NCBI GenBank assembly: GCA_021229015.1
Contig: CM037783.1
Span: 2,820,725-2,884,724, forward strand
Direction of reading: 5' to 3'
Length of the DNA: 64,000 nucleotides
Source of the DNA: Solen grandis
Lineage: Eukaryota; Mollusca; Bivalvia; Adapedonta; Solenidae
Shown: in pieces, positions 21,501 through 36,500 of the stretch
Numbering within the stretch: the stretch's first letter is position 1
Layout: each line of letters begins with the position of its first letter
The notes under the pieces: model-generated
The model's database searches: none
The model's input: only the letters and a program-made list of their open reading frames with translations
Told to the model about the DNA's origin: nothing
Program-made: the position numbers and the translations under genes

Positions 21501-24500
21501 ACATAACCTCTACCAAGTTAACCAATGTACCCTAATGAAAATTAGGAAACCTTGGTTATCTCCGAAAAAGGCCATGAGGTCCGAAATGTAGCGGATCCAT
21601 TACAGGGATTTACCTTAAAACGATTTATCCTACCTGATTTCTGTTATATATGCATTGTATGAATATATCAATCTGTGTTTCTTATAGCTTCTTTTTCCTA
21701 TTTACAGATGTTTTTTTTTGTTTTTTTTTGTTTTTTTTTTTAATTTTGCTCCTATTAGAAAGTTTGTATATTTACACTGATGTAATATATTAAATTATAA
21801 TAGTTAGATAATGGTGTGGTTAAACCATTTATGTTTCTTTTTTCGCTAACTGGCGTTACGATGGATACTGTAACGTAACGTCATTTGTTTATCTTTGAAA
21901 ACATCAAGCCCGATGAAGGCATCCAGCTGAATCGTTTATTGAAGAGGAATAAAGGAACAAAAACCGTATTTTTGTCGAAATGTGCAACCATATGTTATGC
22001 ACAAATAAAATTTATCCATTCCTCGATCTGTGCGGGTACTTTACAGAAGTAAAAACCTTACTAGAGTTAAAAAGAAATGTTAGGTACTTGAGAACTTGAG
22101 TATGTTTAGGAAGGCAAGAGGCTTCTCGTTATTCTTCCTCAATGTAGTCAGAACAAGTGTAACGAAAGTATATACATGTATAGTTTTTACTTTGTGTCGT
22201 GTTTTATGAAGACATTTTTTCTAAGTTTTCAAATTCAAACCATACAGCTTAATCAAATAAAAAAAAGTACTAGTTTACCTCCCTTGCTAGGCGTTAAGCA
22301 TATACGTGCCATTCCAGGACTAGTTGGCTCAGTTTCAAGATAATGAGATTTGGTATGGTATCAAACCGCAGTGTGTAAGTACTTGTCTGTCTCAAGTAGA
22401 TATGTCTTCAAATGACTGAAATACTGTCGGCGAGGCGTTAAACCCAATCAGAAAACCATTTTGAAATCAACATATAAAATATGGAAACACTTATCTGATA
22501 TTGAGATATATCTTGTCAAACTCTGAGTTTGAGTCATTGACAGACATCCTTACTGCTTGGAAATATACTGCACACATGTATTTACGCAACAATTTATTTT
22601 GAATTTCATAGGAACACATGAGCGCAATTAAATTAGCACGTAACTTCTTTTCGCGAAGTTTTAGCATATTTAACCAACTAAAGGGTGAAATTTATTCACT
22701 CAGAACGAATTACCTCTTTTGTTTTCAAAAACTGGCTACGCCATCAATTATACAATAACATGTAATAGAAGGGAAATGCCTCTAATTCAAAAGGTCATTT
22801 CTAAAACCCAAACAGAAATATAGGCACAATTAAACTTTCACACCAAGACTTAGGAACTGAACCCATATCTAAAATCTTACTGAAGAATGCGGCTGATAAG
22901 TTTCAGATTAACGAAATGTTAACATATTGTTGGACAAAGTTATTAGTTTTGCTTTTGGCAGTTTCTACATGTATATCCTACACAATTTCAGTGACACCAC
23001 CACCAAGTATTACATCAATTTCAACTGACCTCAGGGGTCACTTGTGGGATTCGTCAAATGCATATACCACAACGGCATTGTCTAGTACAGAAGGATACAA
23101 AGGTAGGCTTAAAGTAAATAAGTTTCAGATTTAAGATCTTTCCACAGTGACTGTTTCTATTTTATATGCAATACTATAATAACGTTATTTGTTTTCATAC
23201 ATAGGATTAAAGAGGGTTATAATTTATGAAAGAAAAGCAATTACGAAGACGAAATGTCAGGCAATGTCAGACACAGAACAATGACGCGGACAATCACCTT
23301 TCTTCAACTACTGTTTTTTGAAATGTCGATAGAACATATAGTTGTTATAGAAATAGAATACGTTTTGCATACAGAAAGGAAAAGGCATTTGACAATGTAA
23401 ATAAAAAAGAAAAGGCATAGTACACTTACTTTGGAAATACCCGTTATGCAACGTCGATTTGAAAATCCGATACTTCATTTGCATAAATCATTCTTAATAC
23501 AATATGACGTAACGCGGTCCATATTATGACATATTGACCGGTGTAACGATTTCAAGTGATCCCCAAATTCAAGTCGAAAACCCGATGAATAGTAGGGAAT
23601 ATTAAAAACGTTTCGAGATTTCTACACTCTCCCCCTCTTCACCCCCGACACACACACATTTTCAAATGCCTTCCCGATAAAAAAGCTTTCTTTACATTTT
23701 ACCCTGGGGGACTTGAAATGGGAGAAGCTTGAATGCGTTACAACTACCCACCCCCTCATTTTCAAATTTCCTACCCAAGAATCTTAATTTTTTCCATGTT
23801 ACCCCGTGGGGAGGACTTTGAAAACGTTAAAGCTCCTCTTTTTAACATCTTATAAATTCAGTTTAGGAAAATAAAATACATCGATTATGTATATTATATT
23901 TGGTAACTACACATTTAAGTATAAGTTTTGAAAATATTAACTTTCCCGACGAAGAAAAGTTCATTTGAAAACTTTTTCAAGTTCCCAGGGTGGAGGAGCT
24001 TCACCAACCTTGTTTTAACCTTAAATAAATTCAATTTAGGAAAAAATATATACCAATAGAAATATCAATACGACATATTATATTTAAATTATAAGTGTTT
24101 AAGTTTTACGTTTTCCCGGCGTAAAAATGGGTGGGTCATTTGATGACGTTTATATGTTCCCAAGAGTGGAAAGTTAAATCGTGGGAGAGAATTTAAAAAC
24201 ATTTTTATGTTGCTGGCAATTTGAAAACGTTTAATATTTGCGGTAGGGGCATATTGAGAACGTATTGAGACCCCTGCCATCCCATTTTCAAATGTTTTAC
24301 CCAGGAATCCACATGTTACCCCGGATGAATTAGAAACGCTTTCAATTCCCCTATTTAAAATCATATAACATCAGTTTAGGAACATCAAAAGCTAATAGAC
24401 ACATCAATGTGCTAACGACACATTTAGATAAAAGTTATACAATAAAATATAAACATTCCTTTCCCAACAAAGAAACATAAAATGTAGGGCGTGGGGTACT

Positions 24501-27500
24501 TTTGAAAACGTTTTCAAGTTTCCGGGGTGGGGGAGCTTCACCAGCCTTATCTTAAACACTTATAATTTCAACTTAGGAAAACTGAATACCAATAGAAACA
24601 TCAATAGTACATATAATATCATATTATATCATATGTGTTTAAGTTTACGTTTTCCCGATGGAAAGGGAGGGGATCATTTGAAAACGTTTTTAAGTTCCCT
24701 GGGGAGGAAAGTTAAATCGAGGAAAGGCAATTGAATACGTTTTTATGATTCTCGGGGCCCGCATTGCGGGGCTAAATATATAGGATCTGACATGAATTGT
24801 TATTTCATATCATATTTTCCTAAACGAGTTCATGAAAATGTTATTAAACGAACCTCTGGGGAGCTTAATAATATTTCCTGAACTCGTTTAGTATGTTTAG
24901 TTTGATTTTAAATGACAAATCATGTCAGATTATTTTTATCACTCTATAAACCGTGATTATAACAACAGAAATCAACATCATATGAATAATACATCATTTT
25001 ATTCAACGTTAGTTGCATCAAATATATTTAATTCAGCTGTTTGAGTTCATCTCCATATGCATATATTGAATACACACGCGTGACGCAGAGTGATGTAATT
25101 CGGTCTAAAAGTCATATATAACGGGTTAAATCTTAGAAAATACGCGATGATTATACGAAACCGGAAGCAGCTAACTTAGCATATTGTCATTTGAGATGAC
25201 GTCAACGCTCAACTATTTTCACAAAGAGTAGATTTCAAACGCACTTTTGTGCGAAGTTACATTATATACCAATTAAATCAAAATACAAAAGTCAAGCTTA
25301 ACTGATAACGAAATAAAAGAACTTTTTTGTGAGTACATTCCTGTTCAAGCTTAAATAAATCCACGTGATTGTGTACTATCTTCCTCAAAAAGGGTAGAAT
25401 CACAAACTTCCGTGTTTAAAAGTTTAACTTAGATTCTTCCTGAATGAATTTATTTTTGTATAAATCCATTTTAATTTATATTTAGGTGCTTTGACTTTTT
25501 TACTGTTTAATGTCTCGAATAAAAGCAACAGATATCCATTTAAAGGGATGCAATTAGTAAATACTGGAAGGTTCACATATCACCCCAATTATCTCCCTTT
25601 ATGAGTGAAAACATTTGTTTCGGCAGACCTATATCACTTTCACTATGAATGATATCAACGATGTAGATTTTGTTTCAATGATAGGACTGTTTCATCATTA
25701 AACATAAAATACAATATAGTGTCCGGCATACCTCGTCTGACAACAAAATATATCATATCTTCTAATTCTATGTAACTCCAAAGGAAAAGCATGCGCTGTA
25801 GAAAAGGCAGTATATATTTTTTGTGTATGTTGTTGTTTTTTTATGTTGTTTTTTTCTGCGAGAAATCATAAAGTATGCGATCCAAACCATATATTGAAAT
25901 GTTTAATAATTGGTCTTGTAAACCCTCCTTGCATGTGAGAGTGAGAAAACATCCGAGAATGCAAAGTTATTTATTCGTAATAATTGTATCTATATGTGTG
26001 CATAGATATATACATAAATAAGAATAATTTCAATGAGTTATAATTCTTAACTTTAGTCTTAATTATTTTTTGTTCATTCATAGTTTCTAAATGTTGAGTT
26101 CCATCTAATTTATTTCATATCGCAAATGACATAATTTAACAGAATAAAATACAGAGATTAGATGTATAATTATTCTAAAAATATCCCGCTGTTTTATAAT
26201 GGCAATAACATCTTTCACAATTAAGAATGTGGTACTCCCGGCAACGGCATCAATACCGACCGTCCCACGGTGACTGACACAACGTACAAGGGTACCGCCA
26301 CATACACCTGTCTCCCTGGATTTGATATTGCCGACAAAGAAATCTATCAATCACGTGTCAACAAAATGGAACATGGGAACCCGTCCCAATATGCACTCAA
26401 GCAGCAACACCAGTCACTGGTTTGCCTTATGTTTTGTTTCCTTATCGTGACACAATAATCATGACGTAATTACATTTTTATTAAAATTTCGAGTGTTTCA
26501 TTAAGTACTATAAATTGACGAGTTGTCTAAAATGATACCAAATGATATTATTTTATATATTGAGTACTAATTTAACTTTTTTCCTTTTACAATGAAGAAG
26601 AGTCAGCATAAAAGCGACGTAATCCAGAACACATTTCAACATAAGGTACGGCATTACGCAAGAAAAACAACATGTAACTGATGACGACACCTTCTTATCT
26701 AATATTCTAAGGACATGTTGTTTGACAGATATCAATATTATTTTTCCTTTTGATGGTATCTGCATTTATAACCATACACAGATTCAGTGGCACAACCTCC
26801 ACGCATTACTTGTCAAGTTTCAACTGACCAAAGGGGTCACTTGTGGAATTCGTCAAATGCAAATACCACAACGACATTGTCTTGTGAGCATGGATACAGA
26901 GGTAGTATTAACGAATATCAGCTCGTGTCTCAGATCATCTTTCGGAAATTACTGTTTATGCTCATTTTGTGTTTATTTAGAAATACATATATTTTTTATA
27001 TATTCATTAAGATCAACACTAAAACACTTTGAATTAATTGCAACGTTTCTTTTCTATATGTTGGCAAATCAAGACGTATCAGGTTTAACCATGAGTATAA
27101 TTTGAAAAATTAATATGGGTAATAGTAGAAGTTGTAGAACGATTCGGATATGCTGCATGTGTTCTGTGTAAATATAACACTATGATGTTATAAGTAAAAA
27201 TGACATCACTATCTCATGATTTAAAGACTGCATTAGGCTATGAAGACGTATACAGTAAATTATGAAACCGATATTTAGAAATATAAACATTATGTTTTGT
27301 AAGCACATAATAAACCGTCTTCTGCTTAAGAATATTTTCAGGAGTCTGCCGCAAGAATATAAAGTAAATTATTTTATGTTTTTCATGACAACTTGTTTAA
27401 AACAAAACAATTTTTCAATTGATATTGATAATGTTGCATGTATGTTACATTTGTCTTTGAATTAAAAGAAATTAATAACAATTTTATCTTTTGATTTACA

Positions 27501-30500
27501 TAATTTTATAAACATATTTTTATTGATTTAGCAAAAACTTTAATTCACAAAACTAAACAAGCATAATTGTTAACTTTATTCAAATTAATTGATGTTTACG
27601 TGTATTTTATTTATTTTTTTAATTTTAGGACAGATACAAAGATACTGTGATTCACATGGTGTGTTTCATCTCGCACTCTACAATTGTACCTTTGAAACAT
27701 TTCAATTAAAATCATTAATTCTATTCACAATAGAAAAGGAAGGCAGTCAGTATATTATAATTAACACTGCTTCAACAAGAAAGTTGACGTGGCTTGCAAC
27801 TTTACTTGATGAACAAACAAAAACAAAGTTTGCATACAGTTTGATGAATGAGTGATATATGTCAGATGAGAGATAGCATAGTTTTTGTTGCTTTTATTTT
27901 CAATTTAATTTGCAATATCAATTAGAAAGCAAATAAACTGTTTCATTTACTGTACAATATAAGCAGCAAGTAGTATTGTTTATATACCTATATATTAGAG
28001 AAGATTGTTTGTATTGATTAATATATCTTGCATTATAGAAATAAAGCGAGCAGTACTTTTAATAGATATATTTTGTATTATTTAGATATGTATCGGATCT
28101 TGAGTTTAAATATACATGTTTTCAATCGGATAACATGGCATGATACAGATGGTATATTTACCGAATCTTGATTCTAATCATACCTGTTTCAATCCGATAA
28201 CACGGCATAACACAGGTTCCATAATTATTTTAATTGTATACTTTTTTTAACAGGTTATTTTCAACACCTCTTTTTCCCAAATGGTACAGTAATAAATGAT
28301 AACAGTGAACTTGATAATAAAATTCCACGGAAAATAAGTTTCTTTGATCGGATGATTTATCTGAGTTAATCAATGTCCCTTATTGAATGTGTTAAATAAT
28401 AACTTTTTAGTTGAGCTCCGAAGAAGGATGGAATTCAACCGAGATTCTTGGCGAACTGGCGAAATTTTGTGACACAATGAAACATGTCGAGGGAGACTTC
28501 TGCATTGGGAAATACTTAATCCTTGCTGAAATTCTGGTGACCAAGTGAATACAAATGTAAGAAAGCTACAAATATGCTCAATATAGGCCACAAATTTTGA
28601 AACAAGGATAAAGTTTAAACTAATTAGAATGTAATCTTAAGTATATGGCAAGTTTTAATTATAACTGAATGGAATTACAAGACTTACCTTTTTTTTTTTA
28701 AAAAAAAATTAAAAAAAAAAAAAACATATAAGTTTCGCCAAGAATCTGTGTGTAAATATTGATATCGCTTTTATTTTCCTTTTTTTAATTTCTATTCATT
28801 TATTTATTTATTTATTTGTAAAACGCGCTGGTACTGTCTCTACTAACACTATAACCTTACTTGATTTGCCAGATTTTTGCAAAACTCTGAGTGAAAACTT
28901 AGAGATGTTGTTCAGGGTGTGTGTATACACATCAACATACGAGAACTACCTGGTTTTAGCACCAGCCTGTGCTATAACTAAACATGGTTTAAGTGTAAAA
29001 ATACCGCTTAATTCCGATATCGACATTTACGAAATTAGTATTATCAATATTATTAATGGGTAAACCTATTCTCAATTTCAGACATTCTATAAGGTCGTAG
29101 ACAATATAATAGATGAAGAACATTCTCTTAGTTGGGGTTCATTAGAAGAAAGTGTGAGTATAGTTTTTGTAACTTTGGCAACGATTCGTAGCATTATTCA
29201 ATGTTTAATTTTCCTATTTACATATTATTTGCAAATGTAGGCTCATTGTACATAACTCCATAAATTTGAGTGAAGTATTTTAACCATTTGTGGTAGTTTG
29301 TCACATTATTTTATAAATTTCGAACGAAAAATTAATCAATTAGTAAACCTTGATGTTACTGATTACAGGGCGAAAATGGAGCGGAAACACTCCTTCAATC
29401 TGTTGACAAAACTAATGAGAAGATAATGACGGCAGTAATGGATGGCAAAATGGCGGGCAATATTACACTAGATGGAAGAAACTTGTGTACGTTGATTGCA
29501 AACTTTGCTTTTTATTCCTCATATTTTTTATCTGGATAACCATTTTTAAATAGGTTTAGCTCCTCTGCCCGCTGCAATAATCATCAACATTGATAAGGAA
29601 TTAATTTTTTTTCAAATCTCATCTTGTTCTTTACAAAAATGATTAATCAATCATCTTTCAATGAATACAGACCGTCTGCAGTTATTACTTCAATGGTCAT
29701 AAGGTGCATTCTTTGATAAGATATATTATTTTAAAAATTCAGTGATTTCACCGTCTTATTTTCTTTTAGACTTATCAGTCAGATTAACCGAGGAAGAAAG
29801 CGACGGTGACATGATAGTGTTTCCTGAAGAAAGGACACACTTCTCATCACATTGGTCGACAACGGAACAGGCCACAATATTTGTCCCCCTTCCACATGGT
29901 AATATATGCTTGAGTCAATTCTGGTTTTGGTTTCTATTCAAGATTGAAAACTTGGCATTATTTGTTCGATATACATGAAAACACCAGGGAAAAGAATTCC
30001 CTAAAACAATGAGTGATTAACTTCATAAAGCGCAATGAATACTTCTCGAAATAAGACCTAGTGTAGCTGAATTGATTAAATTTATGATTATAAAAATGAT
30101 AATCTCAGTTAAAGATTTATGAATATATTAGTTTAAGAATCCCAACATTTAATCATGCAGGTTTTAAAGAGCTGAAATGTATTATCCCATGTTTAGAATT
30201 TATAGCGAATAATCGACTACACTCGATTTCAAGCACATGCAATTTTATGCCAGTAAGATAATTTGTGATATTTTTAAGCAAATAGCCTTGCCGTTCATTT
30301 TTATTTTTTTCTAAATTTTTTTTAATTGTTAGATCGTCGTTAGAGATTAAAAGAGATACGTTTATTTTTTTAAACCAGCCTTTTCTATGTTGTTATCTTC
30401 ATAGCATATTCAATATTTTAAACCTTGATTTAGACAGATGAAAGAATAGTTTCCAAAATGGTAATTTTGTGATAAAAATAGTATCATTGAAATTGTAGGG

Positions 30501-33500
30501 ACCGAGAGTTTGGCGTACACCGGTATACTGTATCGCAATGTGTCACAATTGTTGTCCGGCAAAACTGTGGGAACCAGCAGGTTTGATCATTTGGGTTTCT
30601 AACACAAACAATCCTCACGATATAGACTCTTATACATTTTTTTCATTTACATATATCTAATATTTGATGTGTCTGCATTATTAACGTAACGAATGTCTGC
30701 TAATATATGAAAACGTAGAAGTACTTTTTTCCATAAGTTTAATTAATTCCAAAATATTTGCATTATAATTATGGTTTGTTGATATTTTATAATGAGGTAA
30801 ATGAAGTTGAATACAGATATATATTTACGTCCTCTATTTAACATTTCATAAATATGTTTTTGATGGGGGTTTTTTTTTTAAGAAAAGAGGTCCGTCAGGG
30901 AAAAAATACGATCTTAAATTCGGCAGTAATTTCTTTCTCACTACCTGAAGCATACTCTGGCAAATTAAAAGCCCCTGTGACAATACACTTTAAAGCAATA
31001 AACGTAAGTATTATCTTATATAGGACAAATGATATGTACCCTACAATTGTTTAATCAAAATACAAAACAAACTGAAAGAATAAAAAGTACGATTGCATAA
31101 ACACGTATTTTTTTCAAAATGTTTTCAATATTTACTAGTGACCGTGTAATTATAAGTGTCAGCTTAAAAGTCAGATAAATAATAACAAAATAGCTCTATG
31201 GTAATATTTTCAGAATATGTAGGAAGGATGTTTATTTTATCCTGTTTTTGTGTTTAGTTGAATCGGCAATAGGCAATGGTCATTGACATTAGCTATGTAT
31301 ATTTGCGATCAGCTTAAAATCATTCACACGGCATTGTTATAATGTATGGTAATGGTACTACTTGAATTCTTTTATCACAGGACGAACATTATTAATGACA
31401 CATGGCAGTGAAACATGTAGGTCGCTGTTAGTAATACAAAATAACTACTTTTCAGAAAAACAGCGGAAAGTCGATCTGTTCATTTTTCAATTTAACAACA
31501 AAGAGGTAAATACAATGTTTGGTATTTATTTCATTGAGTGAAAACGAAGACAAATTCAACTTCAGATTAATTTCGCCCGAATTGCACAATTTGTATTATC
31601 ATCAAGAATGACAATTAAATTGATAACTTTCTTGTTTTAAGATGAAAACGGGTAAAAAATCTTGAGAAAAAAAAACTTTTATTCCATGATAATGGGGCAA
31701 AGATAGAAACATATTAATGACAAGGAAATCATATCATACACTTAGTGATAGGTTTTTTCAAGATGAAAAGAGTTTATGTTATGCCTATTTCTAAAGTAAC
31801 GTCAAATTGACTACGTGTGATAGAATACCGATAAATGAACTGAAAATATTGAAATGAAGTTAGGTTAAATGTTTGAGAATCCACATTTATACCATTTATA
31901 ATACAATGATCAGTTCAATTCAATTCAAATGTTATTTATTGTCGGAGACATATTTTACGAAAACAAAATAGCTATGAATAGCTATTTACCGACAAAGCAA
32001 TATTGATTTTGTTTTAAGACTATTTTAATGTTATTGACACTGTACTCAAAGCTTTTGTTAAACCTCTATCATAGAATAAACAGTTCAACTGAAAGTGAGT
32101 AAATGATTTTTTTTCCAAAATTTGTATTTTAACTCTGAAAATGTAAGTATAAATAGAAAGAAACCGACATATAATTCCAAAATGTATGGTATTTCAGCAA
32201 AATTATTAAATATGTAAAACATAGGAAAGAAGGAATATTTGGATATTGATAAAGTTTGAAGTATTATTTAAACGGAAATCACAAATCGGAGTTTATTACA
32301 CAGTTGGGAAACTAATGGCTGTTGGGAAGACGCGCTATCCGCCAATGCTGTCAGTGACATCATCACCTGCAAGTGCAACCATCTCACTAATTTTGCCTTG
32401 CTGATGAGCCCTGTGGGAGTGGTGAGATTTCCTAACATCGGCTTAGTATTTTTTAAAAATAAAGCTTTCAACACTTAAATAGGAATACTTGAAAACTACT
32501 CTGAAGCAATGTCTGTTTAGGAGAGAAAAACTATCTTTATATACTAAAATTATTATGTCGAAAATGCACGAAATAATTATAATTTTTCATTTATTAATGT
32601 TATCAGAGATGCAGTTGTGGGTGAATAATAATTATATTTCTAGAGTCACATGACCACTGCTCACACCCGTGCACTGAGCATTTTGACCATGTGTGGCATC
32701 ACGCTATCATCAGTCTGTCTACTAGTGAACATCATTATGTACACCATCTTTTGGAGGTAATCATTTAAAAAATATCTCTCGCTTTAACACACGCATTGAT
32801 CACCATTCTTTAGTAAACGAAAAACCCACAACACATTTTATAATATAATTAATTCAACGATTTTTAGGCATTATCAAAGAAAGTATTTTATATGCTATTA
32901 ATATCAATGTGATATACACAATAAACATTTTATAGCGTATTTTATTATGCTCCCCAAAGGAAGAGCATATAGCTTCCGCTTTGTCCGCCCGCCCGTCCGT
33001 TTGTCCCTCAAAATTTTCTTAGGAGCATAGCACGAAAACTATAAGAGGTATCAATTTGAAATTTACAGTTCGGGGAGCATCCACCGGTTCTACTGGCACT
33101 TGTTATAAATTTACGTATCATTTTTTTTGCAGGTCTATTGCCTCTGAGGCCAATATCATCATTTTGAATGTTTGTATCGTTCTTCTGGTAGCCAATGGGG
33201 TGTTTATTTTTGGCGTAACAAAAACATCAGATACGGCGAGTATTGATCTTTCATCGGATGAACCATTATGTGCATGTTATACAGTTTCTCATTCTACTTT
33301 TATCTTCAGTTGAACCTGTATTAGATGCCACCTCTATCAAATGATCAGCCTATATTTAGCGGCCAATTTTGATATAACCACATAGTATTTTGTTTTATAT
33401 TTAACCCTTATTTAGCAATCACCTCTATTATGCGATCATTTCTCTTGATCCATTGACTGACGGCTTAAGATAGGTTTGACTATATACTATAGAACTTCCC

Positions 33501-36500
33501 AAGGACCTCCTTAATATTGTAGAAATTTTGTTTTCTAACTTTATTGTGAAAAAATGCATGCTGTCAGAAATACCGAATATGTGATAAGCTGCAATATGAA
33601 TATGTGTAACAAAACATAGATAAAAATAGGCATTTGAAATGCCATCCATCGCATGTCGCATACTATTAATAATTGTCATATTTTCAGGACGTATATATAG
33701 CCATTGCCGTGTTGCTATATTTTCTATATCTGACTTTCTTCCTGTTGCAATTTGCCGTCGGAATCTGGCTTTCTTTCTTCCTTCTGCTGCTTTCCGTCGG
33801 AATCAATCTGACAACGAACGACATACTAATAATAACTGTCATTTTTCAGGACGTCTGTACAGCCATTGCCGTGTTGCTACATTTTCTATATCTGGCTTTC
33901 TTCCTGCTGCTACTTGCTGTCGGAATCAATCTGACAACGAACGCCATGTCCACCAAGAAACGGAAATTGGGAGCGTTGTTGTGTTGCCTCGCTTATGGTT
34001 GGTTATATGTAAAATACAAAAATCTATTTCCAATTCATTTACGACGAAATCTGTCAGTAATGCCATGTCGGTATAAAAAAGATATAAGGTTACAGAAAAG
34101 TGTTTTATTTACCTTGTATACAAATTCAAACAAAATGTGAGAAATGAGAAAAGAAATGTCATTTTTATTGATATACAGTTGGGCATATACATGTGTTACA
34201 ACTTGCATGCTATTTTGAATTATTTCTTTTCTACAGTTCTTGCTGGAGTCATTGTTGGAATCTCAGCCGGATTATACAGACTGGAAGGGATACGGCAATG
34301 AAAACTTGTAAGTGTTCAAATATTTGGTTTGTCTAAACTCATTTTTAAAGTGTAATTGACTCAAAGTCTGTTTACTAACCTGTGTTAGCTTTTTCAAAGA
34401 ACAACTGACTCAGAGTCTATTATACTACTCTGTATTAGCTTTGGTTTTTCATTTCAAGTTACTATTTCAAAATGTTATTTAGGTAAATAAAATATTTTAA
34501 TTTTGAGTACTGTTTCAATGTTTGCTGCTTGTACAAAGACCAACATATACAGGGTAGAAATGGTGCAACGGAGGGCATCTCGATTGGTGAGGCGGAACTA
34601 TTCCTCCATCCATCGCGAGTGTTACAGAGAAACAAAACAATATTGGCTGGAGGCCCCTAGATCATTGCAGATTTGACTCCATACTTATAATATTTTTCAA
34701 GATCGTCCGTAATAATGTAGCAATAATTCTTCCGCCCTTTATACAGAGACCTACATACCTAGATACAAGCACCCTCAAAGTTTATTACAAATGCAGGTCT
34801 CATCTGATTATTAAACTTTGTTCTTCTTACCCCACAGTATCACTCTTTAGAACAAGCTGCCTGTGTATGTTATTGACTTGTCTGCAAATCATATTGACCA
34901 ATTCAAGCTGGCAGTGCCCCGTTTACAGAATTAGATTGGACAATCATGTTTTACTTTTAACTTTCTTTTCCATCCTTTTTATCACTAACCAACTTTAGTA
35001 AGACTTTATCCTCATTTTTCTATGACAGTGTTTCTAATGCAAGTTTTTACTTTCTTCAACTTTTGCTAACGACGCGCAGTCCTGCCTGTTACACTCGCGA
35101 GAGGGATTGGCAGATAAATAGATAGATAGGTAGATAGATAGATAGATAGATAGATTTAAGTATTGCGGAACAGTTCTCACAATCTGACATTTTATCCAGG
35201 TCAAATGTAATTATAGAAGAGTTTATTAAAATTATTTTATTTACCAACAATAAACAGGAAATTTCCGTAAGGATTCAAGTATAAAAAACATCATTAGATA
35301 ACACGAATGAGCAAACTTATCATTGTAAAAGTGTTCCCTAGTTGCTGGCTTGGTAATGATTCCGGACAAGTATGGACATTCATTGGACCTGCGTTGGCGG
35401 TGATTTTGGTAAAGTATTCTTATTCCTATCTTACATCCCTTCTTCATATTCCCTTATAGTAATATGCTTGTCTTTTCATTATTATGAACTTAGTCATTTT
35501 TTTGTTCTTTATCAATTATGATCAGTACCGTTCCTCTTCCAGCTTTGATCAATTTTTTACATCAGATGATGGTGTGATATTGTTTGAAGATGACTTAAAA
35601 CATTTAATACGTTTTGAGAATACAGTGTGTTACTTAAGCTAACTAGTCACTTTTTAATTCTCTTTTGTCTCTTAAAGCAAGGCAGGTTTGAATATAATTT
35701 TTCAGGAAATAGTTTATCATATTTACTATTTTAAGTACACATGCCATAAATCACATTTTGCAAAGATGCTACAACACATACGATATATATATATATATAT
35801 ATATATATAATGAACTTCATCATATAAGATATATCACTTACGACAACTTCAGATAGGGGGCCGCCGTGGCCGAGCGGTTACAGTCGTGGACTACAAATCT
35901 CTCAGCCCCTCACCGTTGTGGGTTCGAATCCCGGCAGGGACTTCGGAATTTTCATGTGAGGAAGCCTTCCAGCTGGCATGCGGTAGGTCGGTGGTTCTAC
36001 CCGGGTACCTCTGTGTACTCGGGGTCTTCCTCCACCTGTAATTAGCTGGACGTCGCTATATGATTGAAATACTATCGCAGCGACGGTAAACCCCAATACA
36101 ACAGCAACAACAACTTAAGATAACAACAATAGAATTTGACTTTTAGATTTATAATAGTTTCAAGATTTGTATGATATATCTATGAATCTTTATTTAAGCA
36201 ATATCAATGGTTATCAATAGGTAATTTTAGTCAATAGTAACTCTAAAATGACCTTTTTATTGTTTTCCTTTTTGGTTTTAGACAAATGTCAGTCTTATCG
36301 TCGTTGTTATGCATAAATATCTTGGCCTATCGATCAACCAGAAGAAGAATGTATCAGGAAAGATTAAGTAAGTATTATATGTTAGAGTATTAAATATAAG
36401 CTGAATGACATACTGCTAAATGGTCGCCGGCGAAGGCAAATGCATGTATACAATATAAAAGACTTAGATACTTATTACAATATGTCTGAATGTATACAAA

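Larger units (their letters stand above)
19858..22991. other. intron 3, first part
   Basis: AT-rich. Includes copy 2 of the dispersed repeat (20930-21370), a MITE (21467-21613), T-rich tracts near 21711-21742 and a SINE tail (22309-22453). No exon was recognised. Confidence 0.55.
23103..26225. other. intron 3, second part
   Basis: Contains two tandem copies of the AACGTT-rich repeat (23570-24760), a foldback MITE (24783-24934) and plain AT-rich DNA. No exon was recognised. Confidence 0.55.

Noticed and set aside
28866..29063. Additional GAIN exon (FCKTLSENLEML)
   Set aside because: An acceptor-like CCAG precedes it, but the frame does not match GAIN and the neighbouring exons already join in phase.
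33560..33680. Minus-strand frame opposite the TM3 exons
   Set aside because: Shadow of intron and exon sequence, no domain.
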